64,000 nucleotides of DNA from JAFAHD01 sp963772515 (GCA_963772515.1 CAVYXC010000002.1:620001-684000), one strand, 5' to 3'; counted from the stretch's first letter, positions 17,432 to 26,625 are shown. Numbers and translations: made by a program. Notes: generated by a model not told the origin, from the letters alone.

Positions 17432-18229
17432 ATGGGTAGACCCGAGGTAGGCCATATCCCCCTGACCCCAGGCAGCGCAAAGCGATTCCGTCGATATGCG
17501 CTGGTCGGGCTGTTAGTTTTCGTCGCCCTGTCGTTCGCGCTGCATCTTACGCTTGGTCCAACGGTCACCGCCATTTCGCCGATCTTCCGCACGCCTGACA
17601 CGCCGGATCAAGGCGTTTCCGTCGTGACGCTGTCGCGTGCCAAATTAGCGATGGTCAAACCCACGCCCACGCCGACGCCGCCGCCCAAGATCTACCTGCG
17701 CAGTCTCGCGAACCTCGCACCGATGAAGTATCTCGAATTCGGATCGAGAGGGGCGCGGCACGCGATTAAACCGCCGGCGCGCCGTACGGCGATGCTCTCC
17801 GTCCATCCCGAAGTCGGGCCGAGCCCGACCGCTGGTCCGGATGCGGCGGCCGCCACCGACCAGCTTCCCGCGGCCGCACCGCCGAAAGGCGACAGCGGGC
17901 AAATGGACACTGGTGCGGACAAGAACCGCGTCGCCGGCGCTGTCGTCTGGGGCGACGACAATCCACCACGCGTGCTCGCCCTTGCTTCCCTCGCCGGCGG
18001 TGCGGCGAGCGCGCAAGCAGGGCGCCACGTCCGTCTGGAAGTCGACATCGGGCCAGAAGGAGACGTGTTGGACGTGCGCATCGTCATCCCGTCGGGCGAT
18101 CCGACGCTCGACGCAGCAGCCGTCGACGCCGCGCGTAAATCTACATATCGCGCTGCCACCCTCAACGGTCTGCCGGTGCACGGCACCGTCACCCTCGATT
18201 TCCCGCAAACGCCCGCAACCACGACGTGA
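17432..18229 (+). CDS. TonB-like energy transducer
   Basis: A 265-aa inner-membrane-anchored protein spanning the periplasm. Short cytoplasmic N-terminus, TM helix at residues about 24-44 (LVGLLVFVALSFALHLTLG), a Pro/Thr-rich spacer (KPTPTPTPPP), a low-complexity middle, and a C-terminal TonB domain: VRLEVDIGPEGDVLDVRIV, then DAAAVDAARKSTYRAA and VTLDFPQ. No ExbB/ExbD is nearby. The ATG at 17432 is chosen although the frame stays open far upstream inside the DUF169 gene. The stop overlaps the queG GTG. Confidence 0.78.
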   Translation: MGRPEVGHIPLTPGSAKRFRRYALVGLLVFVALSFALHLTLGPTVTAISPIFRTPDTPDQGVSVVTLSRAKLAMVKPTPTPTPPPKIYLRSLANLAPMKYLEFGSRGARHAIKPPARRTAMLSVHPEVGPSPTAGPDAAAATDQLPAAAPPKGDSGQMDTGADKNRVAGAVVWGDDNPPRVLALASLAGGAASAQAGRHVRLEVDIGPEGDVLDVRIVIPSGDPTLDAAAVDAARKSTYRAATLNGLPVHGTVTLDFPQTPATTT

Positions 18230-19419
18230 TCTCGGTCGAGGCTTCGCCTAAAGACCGAATCATCGCGCGCGCCAAGGAGATCGGATTCGATCTCATCGGC
18301 ATCACCGGCGCACAGTCGTTTTCCGCGGCAGAACACGTCTTCAAGCAGCGCGCGGCCGATGGGCTGTTGGCAAATTGGAGCTATCCGGACGCGACCGTCG
18401 AGCGAGCCTGCCGGCCTGCGGATGTTCTGCCCGGTGCGAAGTCGATTATCTGCACGGCCACGTCGTATCTGACCGAATTCGAGCCGTACGATCCCACAGC
18501 ACCGGGTTTGCGCGGCGCGATCTCCAGCCACGCATGGGGAAGCGACTATCATCGGACGATCGGGACGCGCTTGCGGGATCTGTCAGCATTCATCTGCGCG
18601 AACTTTCCGGGCGTGCAGTGCCTGCCGTGCGTCGACACCGGGCCGATCGTGGATCGGGCCGCTGCCGTGCGCGCCGGCATCGGCTGGTTCGGCAAGAACG
18701 CCAATGTGCTGACGCGCGAGTTCGGTTCGTGGGTTCTGCTCGGCGAAGTGATCACGACGCTTGAACTGCCGCCGGACGAGCCGCTCGCCAAGTCATGCGG
18801 GCGGTGCGTGGAATGCATCGGGTCCTGTCCGACTGGCGCGATCGGTGCTGACGGCAGCGTCGACGGCCGCCGCTGCATCTCCGATCTGACGCAGTTGCGC
18901 ACGCCGATCCCGCGCGACCTCCGTGCGGCGATCGGCAACCGCTTGTGGGGCTGCGACGACTGTCAGACCGTGTGTCCGGTCAATCAGCGCAAAGAGCTCG
19001 CGGCCAAGACGAAGGCGCACGCCGAGTTCGCACCGTTGCCGCACATCGGCACATCGATGGACTTGACCGCCGTGTTGCGCATGACCAAGTCGCAGTTCCG
19101 CGCGTGGTTCGGCCCGACGTCGATGGCCTGGCGCGGCAAGGGCGTGTTGCAACGCAACGCCGCGGTGGCGCTCGGCAACTCGCGCGATCCGGCTGCCGTA
19201 GCGCCGCTTATCGAGGCGCTCAACGATCGCAAGCCGCTGGTGCGCGGCCACGCGGCGTGGGCGCTGGGCAATCTGCGCAGCGCTTGTGACGAAGATCTGC
19301 TCGAACGCACCAGGGCCGCGCTCCGTACAGCGATGAACGCGGAGTCCGACGCGTGGGCCAGCGATGAAATGACGTTGGCGCTACAGCAGCTCGACGACCG
19401 ACGACAAAAAAGCGCCTGA
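18226..19419 (+). CDS. queG: Epoxyqueuosine reductase
   Basis: Last step of queuosine synthesis in tRNA: reduces epoxyqueuosine using cobalamin and two [4Fe-4S] clusters. Seen: DTGPIVDRAAAVRAGIGWFG with KNANVL, the first cluster CGRCVECIGSCPTGAI, the second CDDCQTVCPVN, and a C-terminal HEAT-repeat tail (LVRGHAAWALGNL). Length 397 aa is typical of the long form. GTG start at 18226 overlaps the TonB stop. The 3' end overlaps the Sir2 gene by 39 bp, convergently. Confidence 0.92.
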   Translation: MISVEASPKDRIIARAKEIGFDLIGITGAQSFSAAEHVFKQRAADGLLANWSYPDATVERACRPADVLPGAKSIICTATSYLTEFEPYDPTAPGLRGAISSHAWGSDYHRTIGTRLRDLSAFICANFPGVQCLPCVDTGPIVDRAAAVRAGIGWFGKNANVLTREFGSWVLLGEVITTLELPPDEPLAKSCGRCVECIGSCPTGAIGADGSVDGRRCISDLTQLRTPIPRDLRAAIGNRLWGCDDCQTVCPVNQRKELAAKTKAHAEFAPLPHIGTSMDLTAVLRMTKSQFRAWFGPTSMAWRGKGVLQRNAAVALGNSRDPAAVAPLIEALNDRKPLVRGHAAWALGNLRSACDEDLLERTRAALRTAMNAESDAWASDEMTLALQQLDDRRQKSA

Positions 19420-20112
19420 AGGCGCCCGCACCGAGACGTCGCAGCGCGCCGTGGCCGGCGTCTCGTCCGGGTTGACCTCGACGACGAATGCGCCGCGTTC
19501 GCGCGCGACCTCGACGAGCCCGGCGGCAGGGTAGACGATCGCAGAAGTACCGGCGACGACGAAGACCTCTGCGTTGGCGGCCGCTTCCCAGGCTCGCTCG
19601 TAGGCGCCGGCCGGCAGCGCTTCGCCGAACCACACGACATTGGGCCGCAGCAATCCGCCGCACTCACAGCGTGGCAGACCCGTGCCGCTGAGCGGTGTAT
19701 CGACGCGTCGCGCGCAGGTCACGCATCGAGATGTGCGCACGTCGCCGTGCAGCTCGATGACATTCGTGGAGCCGGCGCGCAGATGCAGCCCATCGACGTT
19801 TTGCGTGATGACGCTGAACGAGGGCAAACGCCGCTCGAGCTCCGCAAGGGCGAGATGCCCAGGGTTCGGCGCGGCAGCGCCATGCGCGCGCAGCCGCTCG
19901 CGATACCACTCCCACACCAGTGCCGGATCGTTCGCGAAGGCTTCGGGGGTCGCAAGCGACATCGGGTCGCGATCGCGCCACAGCGCACGCGACCCGCTTC
20001 GAAACGTCGGCAACCCGCTCTCCACCGACATGCCCGCGCCTGAAAGCGCGGCCGCTCGGGTGGCTTGGCGCAAACGCGCCGCGACCTCGCGTGCCTGTGC
20101 CTGAAAAGTCAT
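19381..20112 (-). CDS. Sir2-family NAD-dependent protein deacylase
   Basis: Sirtuin removing acyl groups from lysines with NAD+, 243 aa. Seen: ALSGAGMSVESGLPTFR, the catalytic TQNVDGLH and ELHGD, four zinc cysteines (CVTC and CEC with a flanking C), RPNVVWFGEALP, and the NAD-binding VVAGTSAIVYPAAGL and EVNPD. It is close to the CobB group, though the class-III residue pattern was not resolved. Its tail overlaps queG. Confidence 0.9.
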   Translation of the reverse strand: MTFQAQAREVAARLRQATRAAALSGAGMSVESGLPTFRSGSRALWRDRDPMSLATPEAFANDPALVWEWYRERLRAHGAAAPNPGHLALAELERRLPSFSVITQNVDGLHLRAGSTNVIELHGDVRTSRCVTCARRVDTPLSGTGLPRCECGGLLRPNVVWFGEALPAGAYERAWEAAANAEVFVVAGTSAIVYPAAGLVEVARERGAFVVEVNPDETPATARCDVSVRAPSGAFLSSVVELL

Positions 20113-20201
20113 GGGCGCCCGCTACGCTGTAGGCAGTCGTTGCGCCTGGCGTGGGCGAAGTGGAGCCGCCCCTACCCCCTGCCTTTCGGAGTGCGCATAC
20201 C

Positions 20202-20939
20202 ATGAATCTCGGAGCTCTTGAAATCACATTTTGCGGCCACGCCGCGTTCTCGTTCAAGACGCCCTCGGGCAAGCACGTCATCGTCGACCCGTGGCTGGAG
20301 CAGAATCCGGCCTGCCCGCCGCGCTTGAAAAATCCCGCCAAAGTCGACACGCTGCTCATCACCCACGGCCACTTCGACCATATCGCCGACGCCGTCAGCA
20401 TCGCAAAGAAGCATGACGCCACGTGCATCGCCATCTTTGAAACCGTGCTCTGGCTGGGCAAGAAGGGCGTGAGCAAACTGATCGGGCTCAACAAAGGGGG
20501 CAGCATCGAGCACGACGGTATGAAAGTGACCATGGTGCACGCGGCGCACAGCTGCGGCATTCAAGACGGGGATCAGGTCATCTACGGGGGCGAAGCCTGC
20601 GGGTACGTCGTCACGTTCGAGAACGGCGTCAAGGTCTATCATGCGGGCGACACCTGCGTGCACAGCGACATGAAGATCATCGGCGAGCTCTACAAGCCGG
20701 ACATCGCGCTGCTGCCCATCGGCGATCTCTACACGATGGACCCGTTGCAAGGCGCCTATGCAATCCGGCTGCTTGGCACCAAGGTCGTGGTGCCGATGCA
20801 CTATGGCACGTTCCCGGTGCTCACCGGCACGCCCGCACAGCTGCGCGAGCTCACCAAAGACATTTCGGACCTGCAGATCATCGATCTCAAGCCCGGTGAG
20901 ACGTTGACCGGGGAGCTCAACCGCTTGGCGCTCGCGTAA
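20202..20939 (+). CDS. UPF0173-type metal-dependent hydrolase (beta-lactamase fold)
   Basis: A 245-aa metallo-beta-lactamase-fold hydrolase of the UPF0173 (YtkL-like) group, substrate unknown. Seen: FCGHAAFSF at the start, then IVDPWLEQNP, the metal motif THGHFDHIADA, AHSCG, VYHAGDTCVHSDMKII, IGDLYTMDP and the final His in VVPMHYGTFPVL. The ATG at 20202 with GGAG upstream is preferred over an in-frame GTG at 20151, which adds a tail with no similarity. Confidence 0.87.
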   Translation: MNLGALEITFCGHAAFSFKTPSGKHVIVDPWLEQNPACPPRLKNPAKVDTLLITHGHFDHIADAVSIAKKHDATCIAIFETVLWLGKKGVSKLIGLNKGGSIEHDGMKVTMVHAAHSCGIQDGDQVIYGGEACGYVVTFENGVKVYHAGDTCVHSDMKIIGELYKPDIALLPIGDLYTMDPLQGAYAIRLLGTKVVVPMHYGTFPVLTGTPAQLRELTKDISDLQIIDLKPGETLTGELNRLALA

Positions 20940-20945
20940 GAAGCC

Positions 20946-21566
20946 CTAGGCGACCTTCACGACGATCTTGCCGACCAGCTTGCCGATCGCGTCCGCGCGA
21001 TCGGCGCTGTTGCTCAGGTGGCGGTAGATCTCGCGCAGTTTGAATATCTGCTGGAAGTCGGTGGTCTCGAAAAGTTCGGCCAGCGTGCGCCGATACAGGG
21101 CCTCGACGTCGTCCTCCGCGCTGCTCGCCTCAGCTGCGTGCTGGGCGCACAGCGTTTGATCGTGCTCGAGAGCCGAGATGGCAGCATGGATCGCGTCTGT
21201 CGCGCGTGAGATCAGCTTGACCATTTCGACCATTGCCGGTGTCGGGACGACGCCAAAGAGCGAGATCTCGCACGCGGCGTTATCCAGATATGCGATCATG
21301 TCATCGATCGCAAGGGCGAGATTGTAGATGTCCTGACGATCGAAGGGCGTCACGAAGGTATCGGTAAGCGCTGCTATCGTCTGCTTGAGGATCTCGTTGC
21401 TCTGCTGCGCCAGCTGCGCGACGCGTGTGATGGCCGCCGGGTCGGGTTGTTCGACGTAGCGCTCGAGCGCTTGCGCAGCTTCGAGGAGCGCTTCGGAATG
21501 CTGGCTTTGCAGGCTCGCGAACAGCCGCTGCTTGCGCGCCGTGAACATATCGGACAGCCACATCAT
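20946..21566 (-). CDS. DUF47/PhoU-like protein
   Basis: A 206-aa helical protein of the DUF47 (PhoU-like) family that partners low-affinity PiT phosphate transporters. Seen: heptad-like helices with TDTFVTPFDRQDIYNLALAI, DDMIAYLDNAA, and the C-terminal REIYRHLSNSADRADAIGKLV, which carries the metal-coordinating acidic residues of the fold. It lies 40 bp downstream of the PiT gene, the usual arrangement. AGGA is about 9 nt before the first ATG. Confidence 0.85.
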   Translation of the reverse strand: MMWLSDMFTARKQRLFASLQSQHSEALLEAAQALERYVEQPDPAAITRVAQLAQQSNEILKQTIAALTDTFVTPFDRQDIYNLALAIDDMIAYLDNAACEISLFGVVPTPAMVEMVKLISRATDAIHAAISALEHDQTLCAQHAAEASSAEDDVEALYRRTLAELFETTDFQQIFKLREIYRHLSNSADRADAIGKLVGKIVVKVA

Positions 21567-21606
21567 GGGGCACTCATCCTTTCGACCGCCCGCTAATACA
21601 ACGCCC

Positions 21607-22565
21607 TCATTTGACCCAGCGGACGATCAAGCCCGCCAGCATCCCGAACGAAAACGCGACCGGCATGGTGATGAGCCACGCGCCGACCAGGCGCGCCACG
21701 ACCCGCCAATAGACGCGGCGCGGCCGCGCAATCGCACCGACGCCGACGATCGCGCTCGCGGTCGTCTCGGTGGTGGACAGCGGAGCGCCGCCAAACGACG
21801 CAGCCATGACGGTGACGCCCGCGGCGGCTTGGAACGCAAGGGCGTGCTCGGGTCTGATGGTGAACAGTTTGCCGCCGACCGTCTTGGCCACCCGCATGCC
21901 GCCGATCGCCAGGCCGCCCCCGAAAGCCGCGATCGCCGCCGCGATGGCCCACAGCGGCACGTGAAACGCATGGCCGGCGACCTGCGGCACGACGGCGGCC
22001 GCCATCAAGCCCATCATTTTCTCTGCGTCGTTCGCGCCGTAGCCCAGCGCCTGCAGCCCGACCGTGCCATACTGCAGTTTCATCAAGTGGTCGCCTGTCG
22101 CACGCGAAACGGGCCGCAAGAGCACGTTCAGCAGCGAAAAGGCGAGCGCGCCCATCACGAAACCGCAAGCGCCGACCCGAAGGCGCTCACGACCACTTTG
22201 ATGACGCCTGGCCAATGGACGACGTCGGCGCCGTGACCGACGACGAGCGATCCGACCATCGCGCTCACTAGTGAGAGCGACATCATGGTCGGGAAGCGCA
22301 TAGCGTAGGAGAGCAGCACGGCCGCCAGCGATGCGCCGATGGCTGCCAAAAGCAGGGGCATTCCCACCGTGGAGTAGTCGGCGATCCCCGCGCCCAGCGT
22401 CGCGGCAACAGCCGTACCGAGCACGAGCGGGCCCACGAACGCAAAGGCGACGATGAGCACGAATGCGATGCCTACAGGGATCGTGCGGCTCGAAGCCGCC
22501 GCTGCCAGCAGGTTGCCTCCGTCGTTGAAACCGGCGACGACATTGAAGGCCAGCGCAGTCATCAC
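21607..22565 (-). CDS. PiT-type inorganic phosphate transporter, frameshifted
   Basis: Phosphate:cation symporter with two PHO4 halves. The first half carries AFNVVAGFNDGGNLLA, the second GYGANDAEKMMGLMAAAV, the family's repeated signature. The halves lie in different frames: after ..VVVSAFGSA the frame must shift by one missing base at about 22165-22178 to continue CGFVMGALAF. Repaired length is about 319 aa. The start is uncertain. AAGGAGG (22599-22605) is 6 nt before an ACG at 22592, while the first standard codon is the GTG at 22565, 33 nt from the SD and close to the first TM helix. Paired with DUF47 downstream. Confidence 0.75.
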
Positions 22566-22603
22566 GATCGCGATGACGAGCCCGTCGTGCGTCTCGTTCC
22601 TCC

Positions 22604-23503
22604 TTACAAGATGCTCTTGCCGAGGGCCGAACAGATCAGCTCGACTGCGATCGACGCGGTCTTGTTGTGCTCGTCGAGCACCGGGTTGACCTCTGCGACC
22701 TCGAGCGAATCCGCGCAACCGCTCTGCGCGATCATCTCCATTGCCAGGTGCGCCTCGCGATAGGTGAGGCCGCCCGGCACCGGAGTGCCGGTGCCCGGCG
22801 CGAGGGCCGGGTCGAGCGAATCGACGTCGAGGCTGACGTGCACGCTGCGCGGTCCGCGGCAGGCGATCGTCAACGCCTGTTCGACGATCTTCCCGATGCC
22901 ATAGCGATCGATGTCGCTCATGGTGAAGCACGTGAAACCGCGATCGCGCAGTGCTTTGCGCTCACCCGGGTCCAGGTCGCGCAAGCCGATGAAGACGCAG
23001 CGTGCCGGGTCCACCGAAGGGGCCGGGAACCGCGCGCCTGGGAACAACTCGGGCGCGTCGCCCATCGCGATGGCGACGGACATGCCGTGGAGGTTGCCGG
23101 TCGGGCTCGTCGCAGGCGTGTTCAGGTCGGCATGGGCGTCTATCCAGATGACACCCTGCGGCCCATGCACGCGCGCGAGGCCGGCGAGCACGCCGATGGC
23201 CATAGAATGATCGCCGCCGATCACGACGGGGAAATGGCCTTCTTTGGCGGAGCGCTCGACGGAGTCAGCCGCATGCTCGCTTGCTGTCCGGATCGCCTCG
23301 ACGTGGCGCGGCCGCCCCGGGCCTCCCCCTGCGTGGTCGCTCGACTCCGGCACGACGACGTTGCCGCGATCGTGGACCGAAAGGCCTAGCCGTTCCAGGC
23401 TTTCCACGAGGCCCGCTTCGCGCACGGCGTCGGGTCCGAGGCGCACGCCATGGCGGCCTGCGCCATAATCTATCGGCACGCCGATAATATCGATATCGAG
23501 CAT
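22604..23503 (-). CDS. rocF: Arginase
   Basis: Hydrolyses arginine to ornithine and urea with a di-manganese centre, 299 aa. Seen: GVPIDYGAGRHGVRLGPDAV, first metal motif GGDHSMA, second DAHADLN, third SLDVDSLDP, and the substrate loop NLHGMSVA. The C-terminus has SLEVAEVNPVLDEHN. It is the first gene of a minus-strand group with PiT and DUF47, whose ribosome-binding site overlaps its stop. Confidence 0.93.
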   Translation of the reverse strand: MLDIDIIGVPIDYGAGRHGVRLGPDAVREAGLVESLERLGLSVHDRGNVVVPESSDHAGGGPGRPRHVEAIRTASEHAADSVERSAKEGHFPVVIGGDHSMAIGVLAGLARVHGPQGVIWIDAHADLNTPATSPTGNLHGMSVAIAMGDAPELFPGARFPAPSVDPARCVFIGLRDLDPGERKALRDRGFTCFTMSDIDRYGIGKIVEQALTIACRGPRSVHVSLDVDSLDPALAPGTGTPVPGGLTYREAHLAMEMIAQSGCADSLEVAEVNPVLDEHNKTASIAVELICSALGKSIL

Positions 23504-23578
23504 CGGGCTGTCGGTTCGTGACCTAGGCCCCGATTCATGCCACTCTGAAGGCGCGGGCAGCCGGCGAGGAAAAACACG

Positions 23579-24565
23579 ATGACAATGCGGCTTGCATTTT
23601 TCGCGATGTTGATTGCCGCTGCGCTTGTCGCGGCAGGCGGCAGCGCGTCGAGCGGTCTCGTGCTTACGGTCGACGCCGGCGCGCGGCCTGCGCTTGAGGC
23701 GCGCTTACAGGCGCTCGCGCCGCAGCTGCGACGGCTAGCCAACGACACACCTGGTTTGGTCGCGATCACGGTCTCCGACGCGCAAGGTCAGACGCCGATC
23801 GATATCAACGGCGATGACAATCTTCCGGCCGCGAGCGTCATCAAGCTCGCGGTGATGGTGGAAGTGATGCGCCAGGCGTGGCTCGGCCGCTTCGGCCTTG
23901 AGCGCGAGGTGACGCTGCTCCCGCAAGACCGCGATTGCGGTTCGGGTGCGTTGTGCGACAGCGACGCGGGCATGCGGTTCTCCGTGCTCAATCTCGCGCG
24001 CATCATGATCGTCAACAGCGATAACACTGCGACTAACATGCTGATCCGTCTCGTAGGCCGTCAGAACATCAACGACACGATGGCCGGTCTCGGCTTGAGC
24101 CAGACGCGCCTCGGCGATAGCATCCATGCGAGCGACAGCAGCATCAGAACGCTGCGCACGAGCACCAATGACATGATGCGGCTGCTGTCGATGATCGCGC
24201 AGCGGCGTCTCGTGAACGAGGCGGCCAGCGATCTCATGCTTTCGATTCTGGCAGAACAGCGGCACAACGAGCTGCTGCCCAAGCCGCTGCCAAAAGGCCT
24301 AGTTGTGGCCCACAAGACGGGGACGCTGCACGACACCTTGAACGACGTCGGCATCGTCGATCTCGAAGGCTCGCCCTATATCATCTGCGTCCTCACGACC
24401 CACCTCGACGACCTCGATGACGGGGCCCGCTTCATCCGGCGCGCCTCGAGGGCGACCTACCAAGCCTTCGTCGCGGCCGAGGCGGACGACGCTGCGGCCC
24501 AGGCCTCCCCGAGCCCGTCGCCGGGGGACGTTCCCCCCGAGCCCGACCCCTCGCCCTCGCTCTAA
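23579..24565 (+). CDS. Class A beta-lactamase-like serine hydrolase, exported
   Basis: Exported serine hydrolase of the class A beta-lactamase fold, 328 aa. Signal peptide residues 1-22. Seen: active-site SVIK in PAASVIKLAVM, the SDN element NSDNTATNML, and KTG in AHKTGTLHD. The general-base glutamate of the omega loop is not obvious near LGDSIHASDSS, so true beta-lactamase activity is doubtful and a peptidase or cell-wall role is possible. The C-terminus is a Pro/Ser-rich tail. It starts 75 bp from the divergent arginase gene. Confidence 0.75.
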   Translation: MTMRLAFFAMLIAAALVAAGGSASSGLVLTVDAGARPALEARLQALAPQLRRLANDTPGLVAITVSDAQGQTPIDINGDDNLPAASVIKLAVMVEVMRQAWLGRFGLEREVTLLPQDRDCGSGALCDSDAGMRFSVLNLARIMIVNSDNTATNMLIRLVGRQNINDTMAGLGLSQTRLGDSIHASDSSIRTLRTSTNDMMRLLSMIAQRRLVNEAASDLMLSILAEQRHNELLPKPLPKGLVVAHKTGTLHDTLNDVGIVDLEGSPYIICVLTTHLDDLDDGARFIRRASRATYQAFVAAEADDAAAQASPSPSPGDVPPEPDPSPSL

Positions 24566-24677
24566 TTATCCACAGTCACCGCCGGTCGAACACGTGTGCG
24601 TGATGAGCGTCATACTGTGTTAGCCGCGTCACAAACTTGAGGGGATGTGGGTCACATGTTCGATATACTTATACACA
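24566..24677 (+). promoter_or_regulatory. Two consensus DnaA boxes in an intergenic region
   Basis: TTATCCACA at 24566-24574 and TTATACACA at 24669-24677 both match the DnaA box TTATNCACA exactly, in the same orientation, 103 bp apart. They sit between the beta-lactamase-like gene and the membrane HD-GYP gene. The region is less GC-rich than its surroundings. The second box overlaps a possible promoter (TATACT at 24664). No origin genes are nearby. Confidence 0.4.
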
Positions 24678-24750
24678 GGGACCGCGACCCCGGGTAACGC
24701 TCGTGAAGATTTCGATTTCTGGGGCAGCGGAGATCCCGCGAAAGGTTCCG

Positions 24751-26081
24751 GTGAGCGTCATGGCTGTGGCAGGGCAGGCGCAACTCGATCGGATCAGTTC
24801 ACCTACTGATCTGAAGCAAGATGTCTTAGCCTGGCGTCAGGGACTCAAGATCGCTTACTATTGGGCGCTCTTGCTCGCCGGCGCAGCACTCTTATTGCTC
24901 ATCCCACCGCACTTCGATTTCACCCCGGTGACTGTCTTGAGCGTCGCTCTAGTTGCCATCTTCTTAGCGCTCAACGAGCGACCGCAAGAGGGCTTCCGCG
25001 TGGTACACGCGCCCGTGGCAGCGATTCTGGCCGCTGCCGCCGCCACCGTTGGTTGGTGGGCGCTTCCGCTCGGGATCATCGGCCTTGGTGCGGTTCACCT
25101 TCGTCTTCGCGAAGCCGGCCGGCCACTCGGTTCGACCGTATCGGCCTTGGCCGGACAGCTGGGAATCGCTGCCCTCGCGATCTTCGCGATGATTCACAGC
25201 TACACGCTCATACAAGGGCTCGCGGATCATGCACCACACCTCGCATACGCGCCCTTGCTGTTGGTCGGCATCGTCGGTATTGGTATGGTCTGGCAGACGG
25301 TCAACAATGCGCTGGTCATAGTCGGATTTGCCATACTTGGCCAACCGGCGTCATTCGTGCGTTACTGGCGCGCAGGTTTTGTTGCAGCTCTATGGGCCTA
25401 CCTTTTGGCGGGGATGTACACATTTGGCGGCATCCTCGGAGCGGTCGTCTTCTACTACGTCGTGGCGCACACGCGCATGTTCGAGCGCATCATCCAAGCC
25501 GTCGAGGCACGCGACGAGCGCGACTTCGTCGCAAACCAATTCCACGAGATGATTCGCGAGCTGGTCGGCTTGCTTAGCCCCGAGGACGCGCAATTCGCCG
25601 GAGACGTTCGGTATTTGGCGCTGCAGATGGGTCGCAAAGCTTCAGATGACAAAAGCTGACCTGGAGAACCTGGGTTGGGCGGCAGAGTTTCATGAGATCG
25701 GCAAATGTAAGCTCAGTCCGGATGCTAAGGGCCGGCGTGAATCTGACGGCCCCACAGCAGCAAGAGGTTCTTCGCTACCCCATGCTTGGAGCTCAAGTAC
25801 TGCGCAAGGCGCCAAAGATGATACCTGAAAACGTGGCCTACGCGGTGGAGCATCAGTGCGAGGCCTTTGACGGCACCGGATATCCGCACGGTATGCGGGC
25901 GTCACGTATCCCCGTTTCATCGCGCGTCATCGCGATTGTGCGCGACTACCTGCAGCTCCTGACGGGCCATAACGGCTCCGCCCCTCTAAACAAAGAGGGT
26001 GCCCTGCGCATCCTAACGGAGCGCGCGGGCACCCAATACGACCCAGCTCTCGTCGACTTGCTGTGTCGCGAGATTGCGTGA
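24751..26081 (+). CDS. Membrane-anchored HD-GYP domain protein, two frameshifts, degenerate active site
   Basis: Membrane sensor fused to a cyclic-di-GMP phosphodiesterase-type HD-GYP domain. The N-terminal half has about eight TM helices (LLLAGAALLLLIPP onward). The HD-GYP domain is spread over three frames: LALQMGRK, then LQMTKADLENLGW with FHEIGK, then GVNLTAPQQQEVLRYP with DGTGYPHG. Removing one A near 25636 and one base near 25710 joins them into about 442 aa. The metal motif is HE instead of HD, and the HHE triad reads HQCE, so catalysis may be lost even in the repaired protein. GTG 24751 has AAAGG 5 nt upstream. Either a pseudogene or sequence error. Confidence 0.7.
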
Positions 26082-26089
26082 GAGCCTAG

Positions 26090-26278
26090 ATGCTCAGCCT
26101 ACTCGCAGATCAACGTTTCCGCTGCGTGCGCGGGGGCCGTGATCAGAGTCTCGGACGTGGTCGCCGGGCTCGTGATCAAGGTCTCGAGCGAGTGCATCCA
26201 GTTCATCAGCTGGCTTACGACGACGCCAGCGTGTATCGCAAAGGCGTGAAAATCGCTGCCGAAAAGATGCATGACTAG
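26090..26278 (+). CDS. Possible small protein, about 62 aa, reading frame uncertain
   Basis: An open frame runs from ATG 26090 to 26278, but codon usage in its middle is poor. A second frame across about 26108-26213 (INVSAACAGAVIRVSDVVAG ... ECIQFISWL) has strongly GC-rich third positions, and the original frame again looks coding at the end (DDASVYRKGVKIAAEKMHD). Two compensating single-base errors would give one coherent small protein with an amphipathic middle. No family is recognised. It sits between the HD-GYP gene and a hairpin at 26327. Confidence 0.3.
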   Translation: MLSLLADQRFRCVRGGRDQSLGRGRRARDQGLERVHPVHQLAYDDASVYRKGVKIAAEKMHD

Positions 26279-26326
26279 CCTCCAAGCGGTCTGTTAATTC
26301 GGGGAGAGATCAACACGCCTCAGATC

Positions 26327-26355
26327 GCACCGCCACTGCCAGGCGGTGCGGTCGC
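26327..26355 (+). terminator. Hairpin, possible terminator
   Basis: Perfect 8-bp stem GCACCGCC/GGCGGTGC (26327-26334 and 26342-26349) with a 7-nt loop, followed by the moderately T-rich GGTCGCTCTTTACT. It is 49 bp after the possible small ORF. The U-tract is weak. Confidence 0.4.
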
Positions 26356-26514
26356 TCTTTACTGACTATCCAAGGCTAAAAATGTGGAATCAGCCCCCCA
26401 AGTACCCTTACGATACCACCACGAACCGCGCTTTGGATATGTTCTGCCAAACAGTTTCCAAAAGAGTGATCGCGACTCGCGACGATATTCGTTTGTTACA
26501 GCGCCCACTCAACG

Positions 26515-26530
26515 TGTGACGCTGGTCACA
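26515..26530. promoter_or_regulatory. CRP/FNR-like palindrome
   Basis: TGTGA-N6-TCACA at 26515-26530 matches the core of the CRP consensus perfectly. A TTATAG hexamer begins at 26534 on the plus strand. The surrounding 26282-26625 region lies between convergent genes and holds no other gene I can support, so any transcript started here would run antisense to ilvE. A chance palindrome is possible. Confidence 0.3.
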
Positions 26531-26625
26531 GTCGTTATAGGCGCTCCAACAGGCTCCTTCTTGGGGTCTCGGGACAGGGCGGCGCAGCTCGCTAGGAGGC
26601 CGCCGCTCTTTCCGTCTGGTGGATT

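Noticed and set aside
24566..24677. Chromosome origin at the DnaA boxes
   Set aside because: Only two boxes, no AT-rich unwinding region of note, and no dnaA, dnaN, gidA or parAB nearby.
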